A DNA stretch of 12,581 nt, from the NCBI GenBank assembly GCA_050013415.1, contig JBEKFH010000108.1, positions 1 to 12,581 on the forward strand. The letters run 5' to 3'. This DNA is from Palsa-506 sp050013415. Lineage in GTDB: Bacteria > Actinomycetota > Actinomycetes > Streptosporangiales > Streptosporangiaceae. Positions 5,290 to 12,487 of this stretch are shown one piece after another. Under the pieces are notes generated by a model. It saw only the letters and a program-made list of their open reading frames with translations, was not told the origin of the DNA and searched no databases. A program made the translations under genes and the position numbers. The number at the start of each line of letters is the position of its first letter. Within the stretch, counting starts at the first letter, position 1.

Positions 5290-8200
5290 GTGTACCTGAA
5301 GACCCTCACCTTGCGTGGGTTCAAGTCGTTCGCCTCGGTCACGTCGCTGCGCTTCGAGCCCGGGATCACCTGCGTCGTCGGCCCGAACGGCTCTGGCAAG
5401 TCCAATATCGTCGACGCTTTTTCCTGGGTGATGGGCGAGCAGGGGGTCAAGCCCCTGCGCGGCGGCAAGATGGAGGACGTTGTCTTCGCCGGTACCGCAG
5501 GTCGGCCGCCGCTCGGCCGCGCCGAGGTCACCCTCACCATCGACAACAGCGACGGTGCCCTGCCGATCGATTACGCCGAGGTAACGATCAGCCGGCTGCT
5601 GTTCAGGTCCGGCCAGAGCGAGTACGCGATCAACGGTGACCAGTGCAGGCTGCTCGACGTCCAGGAACTGCTCTCCGACACCGGCCTCGGCCGGGAGATG
5701 CACGTCATCGTCGGCCAGGGCCAGCTGGATGAGGTGCTGAACGCCGGACCGGAGGCCCGCCGCGCGCTGATCGAAGAGGCCGCCGGCGTGCTCAAGCACC
5801 GCAAGCGCAAGGAAAAGGCGCTTCGCAAGCTGGATGCGATGCAGCTCAACCTGACCAGGCTGGTGGACCTCACCGGCGAGCTCGGGCGGCGGCTCAAGCC
5901 GCTGGGGCGCCAGGCCGAGATTGCCCGCCGGGCGGCCGTCATCCAGGCTGACCTGCGCGACGCGCGGCTGCGGCTGCTCGCCGACGACTACGTGACCGTG
6001 GCCGCCGAGCTGGGGCGCGACGAGGCGGACGAGAGCGCCGCTGCGGCCCGCCGGGCCGCGCTTGAACGCGGCCTGGCCCTGGCCCGGGAGCGGGAGGCGG
6101 CGCTCGACCTGGCCGCGCGGGAGCACGCCCCCCGCCTGGCGGCGATGCAGCAGGCGTGGTTCGCGCTCTCCGGCCTTTCCGAGCGGATGCGCGGCGTGCT
6201 CGGGCTGGCCGGCGAACGCTATCGGCACCTGACTGCCCCGCCGGAGCCGCAGCAGCCCGGCCGGGATCCCGCGGAACTCGATCGGGAGGCGGCAGCACTG
6301 AGCGAGCAGGAGGCCGCGCTCGGCGAGCGGCTCATCGCGGCCCGCCAGCAGCTCGCGGCGGCGGTCAGCGAGCGCGCGGCGGCCGAGGAGAGCCTGGCGG
6401 ATACGGACCGGCGGCTGGCGCAGGATGCCAGATCCGCGGTATCCCGCGCCGAGCGGCTGGCCCGGAGGCGAGGCGAGGTCGCGGCAGCGCGCGCCACCGC
6501 GGCCGCAGCACGGGACGAGGCGGCCCGCCTGGCGGACGCGTTCGCCCGCGCGCGATCTCGCGCCGAGCAGGCTCAGCGGGAATACGGGCAGCTGCAGGAA
6601 CTCGTCTCCGGCCGCGAGGAAGGCAGGGCGGACCTGGCGGCGGCACATGGCCTGGCCGAGGCCGCGCTCGCCGAGGCCGCCGCGGCAGTTGCCGCGCTCC
6701 GCGCTGCCGAGCGCGCGGCCAGCGACCGGCGCGCAGCCGCCGGGGCGCGCAGCGAGGCGCTGGAGGAGGCCATCACGCGCGGCGCGGACGCGTCCGGCGT
6801 GCTGCTCTCCGGCCAGGACAGGTTCCGGGGGGTCCTCGGGGCCTTCGCTGCCCTGCTGACCGTGCAGGACGGGGCTGCCGACGCGATCGCGGCGGCGCTC
6901 GGCGCGACGGCGGGCGCCATCGCCGTCTCCGGCATCGACGCCGCGGCGGCGATCCTGACGGCGCTGAAGGCCGAGGACGCCGGCCGGGCCGACCTGGTGA
7001 TCGCGGCTGGCCCGCCGACGGCTGGCGGCGACGGGCCTGGCATGCCCTGGCCGCCTGGCGTCACGCGGGCCCTCGATCTCGTCAAGGCACCCGGCGAGTT
7101 CTCGCTGGCCATCGCCGATCTGCTGGCCGGGGTGGCGGTCGCGAAGGACCTGGCGGAAGGGCTTGAGCTGCTGCGCGCGCATCCGCGGCTGCGGGTGGTG
7201 ACCCTGGACGGTGACCTGATCGGCGCCCACTGGGCGCGCGGGGGGTCTTCGGCGCCACCCAGCCTGATGGGCATCCGGGCAGCCGCGCTGGAGGCGGCCG
7301 CGGAGCTGCGCGCAGCGCAGGCCGACTGCGAGCGGGCCGAGCGCGAACTGTCCCGCGCGGTCGAGGCGGAGGATCGCGCCCGGCAGGCCCGCGCGGGGAC
7401 GATGGCCGCGGTGCAGGAGGCCGATGCCGCGGCAGCGCAGATCTCCGGCAGGCTCGGCACGCTGGCTGGGGCCGCCAGGGCCGCGAGCGACGAGGCGGGC
7501 AGGCTCGCCGCCGGAATCTCCGCCGCCGAGCGCGCCAGGGAAGACGACAAGGCCAGGCTCGCCGAGCTCGAGCGCCTGCTGGCCGCTGCCGAGGCTGACG
7601 CCGACGAGGCCAGCGCAGCGCAGCCCGCCAGCGCAGCGCAGCCCGCCGTCCAGCCGCCCGCGGACCGGGACGAGCTCGCCGGGCTGGCCATGACCGCGCG
7701 GAACGCCGAAATGGAGGCCCGCCTCGACCTCAGGACCATCGAGGAACGGCTGCAGGCCATCACCGGCCGGGCCGGCGCGCTGTCCGCCGCTGCCGCCATG
7801 GAGCGCCAGGCCAGGCAGCAGGCCGAGGCCAGGCGGGAGCGGCGGGCCAGCGAGGCCGCGCTGGCCAGCGCAGTGGCGGCGGGGGCCGGCTACGCGCTGG
7901 CCAGGATCGAGCGGTCGCTGTCGGCGGCCGACGCCGACCGCCGGGCCGCCGAGCTTGCCAGCCAGGGCCGCGCTGGCGAGCTGACGGCCGTCCGCAGCCA
8001 GATCCGCGAGCTGTCCGGTGAGCTGGACAAGGTGGTGGACACGGCGCACGGCGCGCAGATCGCCCGGGCGGAGCGCCGGATGCGGCTGGAGCAGATCGCC
8101 GCCCGCGCCGCCGACGAGTTCGCGGTGGACGCCGGGACGCTGACCGCGGAGTACGGCCCGGGAGTTCCCGTCCCGCAGACCGACGGGGGGCCGCCGCTGC

Positions 8201-8868
8201 CGTACAACCGGACGGCGCAGGACCGGCGCGCCCACGCGGCCCAGCGGCTGCTGGACCAGCTCGGCAAGGTCAACCCGCTCGCCCTGGAGGAATTCGCGGC
8301 GCTGGAGGAGCGGCACGCCTTCCTCGTCACCCAGCTGGAGGATCTGAAGAAGACCCGCCGTGACCTGCTGACGGTGATCAAGGAGGTCGATGACCGGGTC
8401 CTGCAGGTGTTCGCCGCGGCCTACGAGGACACCGCCAGGGAGTTCGAGCACATCTTCGGCACGCTGTTCCCCGGCGGCGAGGGCAGGCTCGTGCTCACCG
8501 AGCCCGACGACATGCTGGCCACCGGCATCGACTTCGAGGCCAGGCCGCCAGGCAAGAAGGTGAAGCGGCTGTCGCTGCTGTCCGGCGGCGAGCGGGCGCT
8601 GACCGCGATCGCGTTCCTCGTCGCGATCTTCAAGGCGCGGCCGTCGCCGTTCTACGTGCTCGACGAGGTGGAGGCCGCGCTGGACGACTCCAACATGCAG
8701 CGGCTGCTGCAGATCTTCGAGGAGCTCCGGGAAAGCTCGCAGCTGATCATCGTGACGCACCAGAAGCGGACCATGGAGGTCGCTGACTCGCTGTACGGGA
8801 TCAGCATGCGCGGGGACGGCGTGTCCGCGGTGGTCAGCCAGCGGCTGCGGGAACGAGAAAGCGCCTGA
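5290..8868 (+). CDS. smc: Chromosome segregation/condensation ATPase SMC
   Basis: SMC is the ring-forming ATPase that, with ScpA and ScpB, extrudes DNA loops and organises and segregates the chromosome. The 1192-residue product matches the bacterial norm. The N-terminal head begins MYLKTLTLRGFKSF with Walker A GPNGSGKS at 31-38. The N-terminal coiled coil follows, then the hinge at about 505-665, starting DRFRGVLGAFAALL. The second coiled coil leads to the C-terminal head with signature motif LSGGE (1097-1101) and Walker B ending in D1125-E1126 (YVLDEVEAALDD). The arms are extremely rich in Ala, Arg and Glu and carry two Pro-rich interruptions, about 316-328 and 774-790. GTG 5290 is chosen because homology starts there and AGGAGG lies 9 nt upstream; the frame is open to 5245 without homology. 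ftsY follows after 58 nt. scpA and scpB are not in the window. Confidence 0.98.
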   Translation: MYLKTLTLRGFKSFASVTSLRFEPGITCVVGPNGSGKSNIVDAFSWVMGEQGVKPLRGGKMEDVVFAGTAGRPPLGRAEVTLTIDNSDGALPIDYAEVTISRLLFRSGQSEYAINGDQCRLLDVQELLSDTGLGREMHVIVGQGQLDEVLNAGPEARRALIEEAAGVLKHRKRKEKALRKLDAMQLNLTRLVDLTGELGRRLKPLGRQAEIARRAAVIQADLRDARLRLLADDYVTVAAELGRDEADESAAAARRAALERGLALAREREAALDLAAREHAPRLAAMQQAWFALSGLSERMRGVLGLAGERYRHLTAPPEPQQPGRDPAELDREAAALSEQEAALGERLIAARQQLAAAVSERAAAEESLADTDRRLAQDARSAVSRAERLARRRGEVAAARATAAAARDEAARLADAFARARSRAEQAQREYGQLQELVSGREEGRADLAAAHGLAEAALAEAAAAVAALRAAERAASDRRAAAGARSEALEEAITRGADASGVLLSGQDRFRGVLGAFAALLTVQDGAADAIAAALGATAGAIAVSGIDAAAAILTALKAEDAGRADLVIAAGPPTAGGDGPGMPWPPGVTRALDLVKAPGEFSLAIADLLAGVAVAKDLAEGLELLRAHPRLRVVTLDGDLIGAHWARGGSSAPPSLMGIRAAALEAAAELRAAQADCERAERELSRAVEAEDRARQARAGTMAAVQEADAAAAQISGRLGTLAGAARAASDEAGRLAAGISAAERAREDDKARLAELERLLAAAEADADEASAAQPASAAQPAVQPPADRDELAGLAMTARNAEMEARLDLRTIEERLQAITGRAGALSAAAAMERQARQQAEARRERRASEAALASAVAAGAGYALARIERSLSAADADRRAAELASQGRAGELTAVRSQIRELSGELDKVVDTAHGAQIARAERRMRLEQIAARAADEFAVDAGTLTAEYGPGVPVPQTDGGPPLPYNRTAQDRRAHAAQRLLDQLGKVNPLALEEFAALEERHAFLVTQLEDLKKTRRDLLTVIKEVDDRVLQVFAAAYEDTAREFEHIFGTLFPGGEGRLVLTEPDDMLATGIDFEARPPGKKVKRLSLLSGGERALTAIAFLVAIFKARPSPFYVLDEVEAALDDSNMQRLLQIFEELRESSQLIIVTHQKRTMEVADSLYGISMRGDGVSAVVSQRLRERESA
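7609..7644 (+). repeat. 18-bp tandem duplication inside smc
   Basis: The 18-bp unit GCCAGCGCAGCGCAGCCC is present twice without mismatch (7609-7626 and 7627-7644). It is in phase and encodes ASAAQP twice in the C-terminal arm of SMC, where it introduces prolines into the coiled coil. Confidence 0.93.
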
Positions 8869-8926
8869 GCCCGCGCTCAGCCGGCCGGCCCGCGCAGCCG
8901 GCGTGTTCTGCCAGACTGGGGCCGCC

Positions 8927-10093
8927 ATGGAACTCCTGATTATCATCATCGCGCTCGTCGTCGTCCTCGCCGTCACGGGCGGCTTCCTGCTGGTCCGCTC
9001 CCGCCGCCTGCCGCCGGGCCGGGCCCCGGAGCGTCCCGTCAGCGCTCGGCCGGCCACCCGCGCTGCCCCTCCCGCCGTTGATGAGGGCATAGCCGGAACG
9101 CAGCCCACGGGCCTGGTGCCCGGCAGCGCCGCAGCGCCGGAGGCGGCCGGGGAAGAGCCATCGCCGCCGCCGTCAGCGGGCAGGCTGGTCCGGCTGCGCG
9201 GCCGGCTGGCCAGGTCGCAGTCGGGGTTCGGATCGGTGCTGCTCGGCCTGCTGTCGCGGGACAGCCTCGACGACCAGACCTGGGAGGAGATCGAGGACAC
9301 GCTGATCACGGCCGACATGGGGGTAACCCCGGCCCGCGAGCTGGTCGAAGAGCTCCGCACCGAGGTCCGGGTCGCGGGCGGCCGCGCCGCCGCCGACGTG
9401 CGATCGCTGCTGCGGGCGCAGCTGATCAAGGCGATCGGCCCGGACCAGGACCGGTCGCTGCACACCGCCCGGCACGGTGACCGGCCGGCGGTGCTGCTCG
9501 TGGTGGGCGTGAACGGCACCGGCAAGACGACCACCTGCGGCAAGCTCGCCCGGGTCCTGGTCGGCGACGGGCGCACCGTCCTGCTGGGCGCGGCCGACAC
9601 GTTCCGCGCTGCCGCCGCCGACCAGCTGGAGACCTGGGGGAAGCGGGTCGGCGCGCGGGTCGTCCGTTCCGACCGGGAGGGCGCCGATCCGGCCAGCGTG
9701 GCCTTCGAGGCGGTCAAGGAAGGCATCGAGCTCGGCGTGGACGCCGTCATCGTGGACACGGCGGGACGGCTGCATACCAAGACCGGGCTGATGGACGAGC
9801 TCGGCAAGATCCGGCGGGTGATCTCCCGGCAGGCGGGCGTGGACGAGGTCCTGCTGGTGCTCGACGCGACCACCGGCCAGAACGGCCTGCGCCAGGCCCG
9901 GGTGTTCGGCGAGGCGGTGAACGTGACCGGGATCGTGCTGACCAAGCTGGACGGCACCGCCAAGGGCGGGATCGTGATCGCGGTGCAGCGCGAGCTCGGC
10001 GTGCCGGTGAAGCTCGTCGGCCTCGGCGAGGGCCCCGACGACCTGGCGCCGTTCGAGCCCGAGGCGTTCGTCGACGCCATCCTGGGCGGCTAA
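8927..10093 (+). CDS. ftsY: Signal recognition particle receptor FtsY
   Basis: FtsY is the membrane-associated GTPase that receives SRP-bound ribosomes and hands them to SecYEG. The 388-residue product starts MELLIIIIALVVVLAVTGGFLLV, a membrane anchor at about residues 2-23. A short Pro/Ala-rich linker follows, to roughly residue 90, and then the NG domain. GTPase motifs are GVNGTGKT (194-201), DTFRAAAADQLETW, DTAGR (277-281) and TKLDGTAKGG (339-348), with GLGEGPDDLAPFEPEAFVDAIL at the end. I chose ATG 8927 because it starts the anchor; GTG 8903 would add eight residues (MFCQTGAA) of no family likeness. No good ribosome binding site precedes either. CAGACT at 8912-8917 could be a -10 for a near-leaderless transcript, but this is speculative. 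It lies 58 nt after smc, the usual actinobacterial order. Confidence 0.97.
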   Translation: MELLIIIIALVVVLAVTGGFLLVRSRRLPPGRAPERPVSARPATRAAPPAVDEGIAGTQPTGLVPGSAAAPEAAGEEPSPPPSAGRLVRLRGRLARSQSGFGSVLLGLLSRDSLDDQTWEEIEDTLITADMGVTPARELVEELRTEVRVAGGRAAADVRSLLRAQLIKAIGPDQDRSLHTARHGDRPAVLLVVGVNGTGKTTTCGKLARVLVGDGRTVLLGAADTFRAAAADQLETWGKRVGARVVRSDREGADPASVAFEAVKEGIELGVDAVIVDTAGRLHTKTGLMDELGKIRRVISRQAGVDEVLLVLDATTGQNGLRQARVFGEAVNVTGIVLTKLDGTAKGGIVIAVQRELGVPVKLVGLGEGPDDLAPFEPEAFVDAILGG

Positions 10094-10131
10094 ACCCCGT
10101 GATTCGCACACGCCAGCCCGTGGGTCTGGCC

Positions 10132-10149
10132 GTCCCGCCCCGGCGGGAT
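10132..10149 (+). terminator. Hairpin after ftsY, possible terminator
   Basis: TCCCGC (10133-10138) pairs with GCGGGA (10143-10148) around CCCG, extended by a G-T pair at 10132/10149. It lies 38 nt after the ftsY stop. There is no U-tract, and a second inverted repeat begins at the very next base. Confidence 0.4.
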
Positions 10150-10235
10150 CGCGTTGCTGGGCCTGGCCGGCCCGGCCGGCAACGCGTGGTTGGCACTCTG
10201 GTGCGGTAAGAGCGACAGCAGACTCCCAACCACGC
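10150..10235 (+). other. Two overlapping inverted repeats between ftsY and ffh
   Basis: CGCGTTGC (10150-10157) is complementary to GCAACGCG (10179-10186), with an inner GGGCC/GGCCC stem at 10159-10163 and 10169-10173. GCGTGGTTGG (10184-10193) is perfectly complementary to CCAACCACGC (10226-10235), with an inner TCTG/CAGA stem at 10197-10200 and 10219-10222. The two outer stems share bases 10184-10186, so they compete slightly. Possibilities are tandem terminators, a structured RNA or the scar of a lost element. I cannot decide from sequence. Confidence 0.6.
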
Positions 10236-10252
10236 TGATCAATGCAGGGGCG

Positions 10253-10390
10253 GCTGAATGGCACGACGGCGCCGGTCAGTGGTTCCGGTCCTACGGTAAC
10301 GAGCTGCGGGAGTTCGACGACAACGGACTCATGAACCGCCGCGAAGCCAGCATCAACGACCTCCCCATCACCGAGTCCGACCGCCGCTGG
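10253..10390 (+). pseudogene. Remnant of a DUF1348 (SnoaL/NTF2-like) gene
   Basis: Forty-six codons read AEWHDGAGQWFRSYGNE (first 17) and later ASINDLPITESDRRW (last 15). This closely matches, from memory, the C-terminal half of DUF1348 proteins, small NTF2-fold proteins of unknown function that typically read YEWHDDSGQWFRSYGNE...GLMRRR.ASINDLPI.ESDR. The family is about 150 residues, but here similarity begins abruptly in mid-domain and stops before the usual WP.GRRPDDHPGL end. No upstream start codon with a ribosome binding site precedes it. The surrounding frame (10154-10807) is open only by chance and runs into ffh out of frame. I infer a broken leftover rather than a working gene. The open frame shows either recent decay or chance at high GC. 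Confidence 0.65.
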
Positions 10391-10490
10391 CTGGCGCCAC
10401 CGGCTGCTGCCGGCCTCGTCACGCGAGGCGATAACCTGGGAGGTGGCGAGCGCGGCTGTCAGGTGTGCCGTGCCGGCCAGGCGCGGGGCC

Positions 10491-10534
10491 CAGCGCGCGA
10501 GCCAAGCCGTACCGGCTCGCGGCGCCTCGCGCTG
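10491..10534 (+). promoter_or_regulatory. Long two-part hairpin in the ffh leader
   Basis: CAGCGC (10491-10496) pairs with GCGCTG (10529-10534), and directly inside it GCGAGCC (10497-10503) pairs with GGCTCGC (10514-10520) around a 10-nt loop. An 8-nt bulge (10521-10528) lies on the 3' side. The structure ends 34 nt before the ffh start codon, so it could lie in the 5' untranslated region. Its role is unknown. Confidence 0.5.
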
Positions 10535-10568
10535 ACCCCTGGCACCTGCGCGAGAACGGCACCCATAC

Positions 10569-12254
10569 GTGTTCGAGACACTCTCCGACCGCCTCACCCA
10601 GGTCTTCTCCACGCTGCGCGGCAAGGGACGGCTGTCCGCCGCCGACATCGACGCCACCTGCCGGGAGATCCGGATCGCGCTGCTCGAGGCGGACGTGGCG
10701 CTGCCCGTGGTCCGGTCGTTCATCGCCCAGGTCAAGGAACGCGCATCGGGCGAGGAGGTCTCCGCAGCGCTGAACCCCGCCCAGCAGGTCATAAAGATCG
10801 TCAATGACGAGCTGGTCGCGATCCTGGGCGGCGAGACGCGGCGGCTGCGTTTCGCCAAGGTACCGCCGACCGTAATCATGCTGGCCGGGCTGCAGGGCTC
10901 AGGCAAGACCACGCTCGCCGCGAAGCTCGCGCTCTGGCTGCGCGACCAGGGCAATACGCCCCTGCTCGTCGCCGCTGACCTGCAGCGGCCCAACGCGGTC
11001 CAGCAGCTTCAGGTGCTCGGCGAGCGCGCGTCCGTGCCGGTTTTCGCGCCGTCACCCGGCAACGGGGTGGGCGATCCGGTCACGGTGGCGCGCGACTCGC
11101 TGGAGGAGGCGCGGCACCGGCTGCACAACATCGTGATCATCGACACCGCCGGACGGCTGGGCATCGACGAGGAGCTGATGCGCCAGGCCATCGCGATCAG
11201 GGACGCCGTCGACCCGGACGAGATCCTGTTCGTGGTCGACGCCATGATCGGCCAGGACGCGGTCAGCACGGCCCAGGCGTTCCTGGACGGCGTCGGCTAC
11301 GACGGCGTGGTGCTGACGAAGCTGGACGGCGATGCCAGGGGCGGCGCGGCGCTGTCGATCGCCCAGCTCACCGGCCGGCCGGTGATGTTCGCCTCGTCCG
11401 GCGAGAAGCTGGCGGACTTCGACGTCTTCCACCCCGACCGGATGGCTTCGCGGATCCTCGACCTCGGGGACGTCCTCACCCTGATCGAGCAGGCGGAGCG
11501 GACGTTCGACGAGGATCAGGCCACGGCCATGGCCGGGAAGCTGGCGTCCGGCGAGGGCTTTACCCTCGAGGATTTCGTCGAGCAGCTGGCCATGGTGCGA
11601 AAGCTCGGTCCGATCGGGAACCTGCTGGGCATGCTGCCGGGGGCGGCCCAGAACCGCGAGGCGCTCAGCCAGATCAGCGACAGCGACCTGGACCGCGCGG
11701 CGGCGATCGTGAGCTCGATGACTCCCGCCGAGCGCCGCAATCCGAAGATCATCAACGGCTCCCGGCGCGCTCGCATCGCCGGCGGTTCCGGCGTGACGGT
11801 CGGTGAGGTCAACAGCCTCATCGTCCGGTTCATGGAGGGCCAGAAGATGATGCGCCAGATGATGGGCGGCGGGATGCCCGGAATGCCGGGCATGCGGCGC
11901 AGCTCGCAGAAGGCCGCCAAGCAGAAGGCGAAGAAGAAGCCGAAGGGCGGCCGTCCCGGCGGCAAGCCAGCTGGACGGCCCGGGGGCGGGCAGCCAGCGG
12001 GGACGGCGGGCGGTCCGCCGGCTGGCCTGCCCGGCGGACCTGGCGGATTCCCCGGCGGCCTGCCCGGCGGCGGCCTGCCCGGCGGACTGCCGGGTGGCGG
12101 CCTGCCGGGCGGAATTCCCGGCGGCGACAGGACTTTCCGCCTGCCCGGCGGGCCAGGGCAGGGCAACCTGGGCGGTCCTCCGCAGAACCTCCCGCCGGGG
12201 CTCCGCGGGCCGCTGCCGAACCGCCGCGGCCGGCCGGGGAAGAAAGGCAGGTAG
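10569..12254 (+). CDS. ffh: Signal recognition particle protein Ffh (SRP54), with long Gly/Pro tail
   Basis: Ffh is the SRP GTPase that binds hydrophobic signal sequences on nascent chains and, with SRP RNA and FtsY, targets them to the membrane. The 561-residue product opens MFETLSDRLTQVFSTLRGKG. The NG domain has GLQGSGKT (107-114), DTAGR (192-196) and TKLDG (250-254), then FHPDRMASRILDLGD. The M domain (about 300-440) contains LGPIGNLLGMLPG, the RNA-binding RRARIAGGSG (399-408) and the Met-rich MEGQKMMRQMMGGGMPGMPGM from 422. After a Lys-rich stretch come about 100 residues of Gly/Pro repeats, making it longer than the usual 450-530 residues. GTG 10569 is fixed by the canonical Ffh start, yet no good ribosome binding site precedes it. 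A hairpin-bearing leader lies upstream. A 233-nt gap separates it from rpsP. Confidence 0.98.
   Translation: MFETLSDRLTQVFSTLRGKGRLSAADIDATCREIRIALLEADVALPVVRSFIAQVKERASGEEVSAALNPAQQVIKIVNDELVAILGGETRRLRFAKVPPTVIMLAGLQGSGKTTLAAKLALWLRDQGNTPLLVAADLQRPNAVQQLQVLGERASVPVFAPSPGNGVGDPVTVARDSLEEARHRLHNIVIIDTAGRLGIDEELMRQAIAIRDAVDPDEILFVVDAMIGQDAVSTAQAFLDGVGYDGVVLTKLDGDARGGAALSIAQLTGRPVMFASSGEKLADFDVFHPDRMASRILDLGDVLTLIEQAERTFDEDQATAMAGKLASGEGFTLEDFVEQLAMVRKLGPIGNLLGMLPGAAQNREALSQISDSDLDRAAAIVSSMTPAERRNPKIINGSRRARIAGGSGVTVGEVNSLIVRFMEGQKMMRQMMGGGMPGMPGMRRSSQKAAKQKAKKKPKGGRPGGKPAGRPGGGQPAGTAGGPPAGLPGGPGGFPGGLPGGGLPGGLPGGGLPGGIPGGDRTFRLPGGPGQGNLGGPPQNLPPGLRGPLPNRRGRPGKKGR
12024..12125 (+). repeat. Repeats encoding the Gly-Leu-Pro-Gly-Gly tail of Ffh
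   Basis: Related units of 9-15 bp (GGCCTGCCCGGCGGC and variants) encode repeated LPGG, FPGG and IPGG blocks in phase. The repeats are imperfect, with CCC/CCG and GGC/GGT changes between copies, and continue into a less regular Gly/Pro stretch to the stop. Confidence 0.85.
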
Positions 12255-12270
12255 GCCCGGCACGACGGGC
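12255..12270 (+). terminator. Short hairpin directly after the ffh stop
   Basis: GCCCG (12255-12259) pairs with CGGGC (12266-12270) around GCACGA, starting at the first base after the TAG. The stem is only 5 bp and has no U-tract, so the terminator call is weak. Confidence 0.3.
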
Positions 12271-12353
12271 GGGCGGCCGGCCAGTCCACGGCGCGGGGCC
12301 GGTGACCATGCCGCGGCGGTGACGGTAATTACGCTCTTGCGGACAGCGTCTGG

Positions 12354-12359
12354 CAGAAT
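12354..12359 (+). promoter_or_regulatory. Candidate -10 element for rpsP
   Basis: CAGAAT in the context TCTGGCAGAATG is close to the -10 consensus. No convincing -35 sits 16-18 nt upstream. A second candidate, TATCCT, lies at 12443-12448 nearer the gene. Both are proposals only; position in the ffh-rpsP gap is the main support. Confidence 0.3.
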
Positions 12360-12379
12360 GTGACCGCAACTGCCGGCTT

Positions 12380-12400
12380 GGCGAGACCCTCTTACTCGCC
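12380..12400 (+). promoter_or_regulatory. Hairpin in the rpsP leader
   Basis: GGCGAG (12380-12385) pairs perfectly with CTCGCC (12395-12400) around a 9-nt loop. It lies downstream of the CAGAAT candidate -10 and about 87 nt before rpsP, so it would be in the leader if that promoter is used. Confidence 0.35.
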
Positions 12401-12487
12401 GGGCCGCACCCATCCGGGCGGCACCGCCGGTTCCCCACCCAGTATCCTGCCGCCCGCACCCTAATCCGCTGGGAGAAGACCACAGCC

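Larger units (their letters stand above)
10094..10568. other. 475-nt ftsY-ffh interval lacking the usual amt-glnB-glnD genes
   Basis: No intact gene is visible. The interval contains the hairpins and DUF1348 remnant described separately, a 6-bp hairpin GCCTCG-TCACG-CGAGGC (10413-10429), possible -10 sequence TAACCT (10432-10437) without a clear -35, and a larger inverted repeat at 10491-10534. I looked for an SRP RNA (conserved GGAAGG...AGCAGC apical loop) and did not find one. Confidence 0.6.

Noticed and set aside
5107..10080. A 1657-codon open frame on the minus strand, opposite smc and ftsY
   Set aside because: Very high GC makes stops rare in the antisense frame of long genes. Its translation is low-complexity Arg/Gly/Ala/Leu text with no recognisable domain, and smc and ftsY on the other strand are unambiguous.
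10094..10568. SRP RNA (ffs) between ftsY and ffh, suggested by the strong hairpins
   Set aside because: The conserved GGAAGG...AGCAGC apical region of SRP RNA is not present on the strands I read, so function alone is no reason to call it.
10154..10807. A 217-codon + strand open frame between ftsY and ffh taken as a gene
   Set aside because: Only 46 codons resemble a known family; it starts at a TTG inside a hairpin and overlaps ffh by more than 230 bases in another frame. Treated as a gene remnant instead.
12156..12163. GGGCAGGG, an FtsK-orienting-like octamer
   Set aside because: A single octamer in Gly-rich, GC-rich coding DNA is expected by chance, and the motif has not been shown to apply in this lineage.
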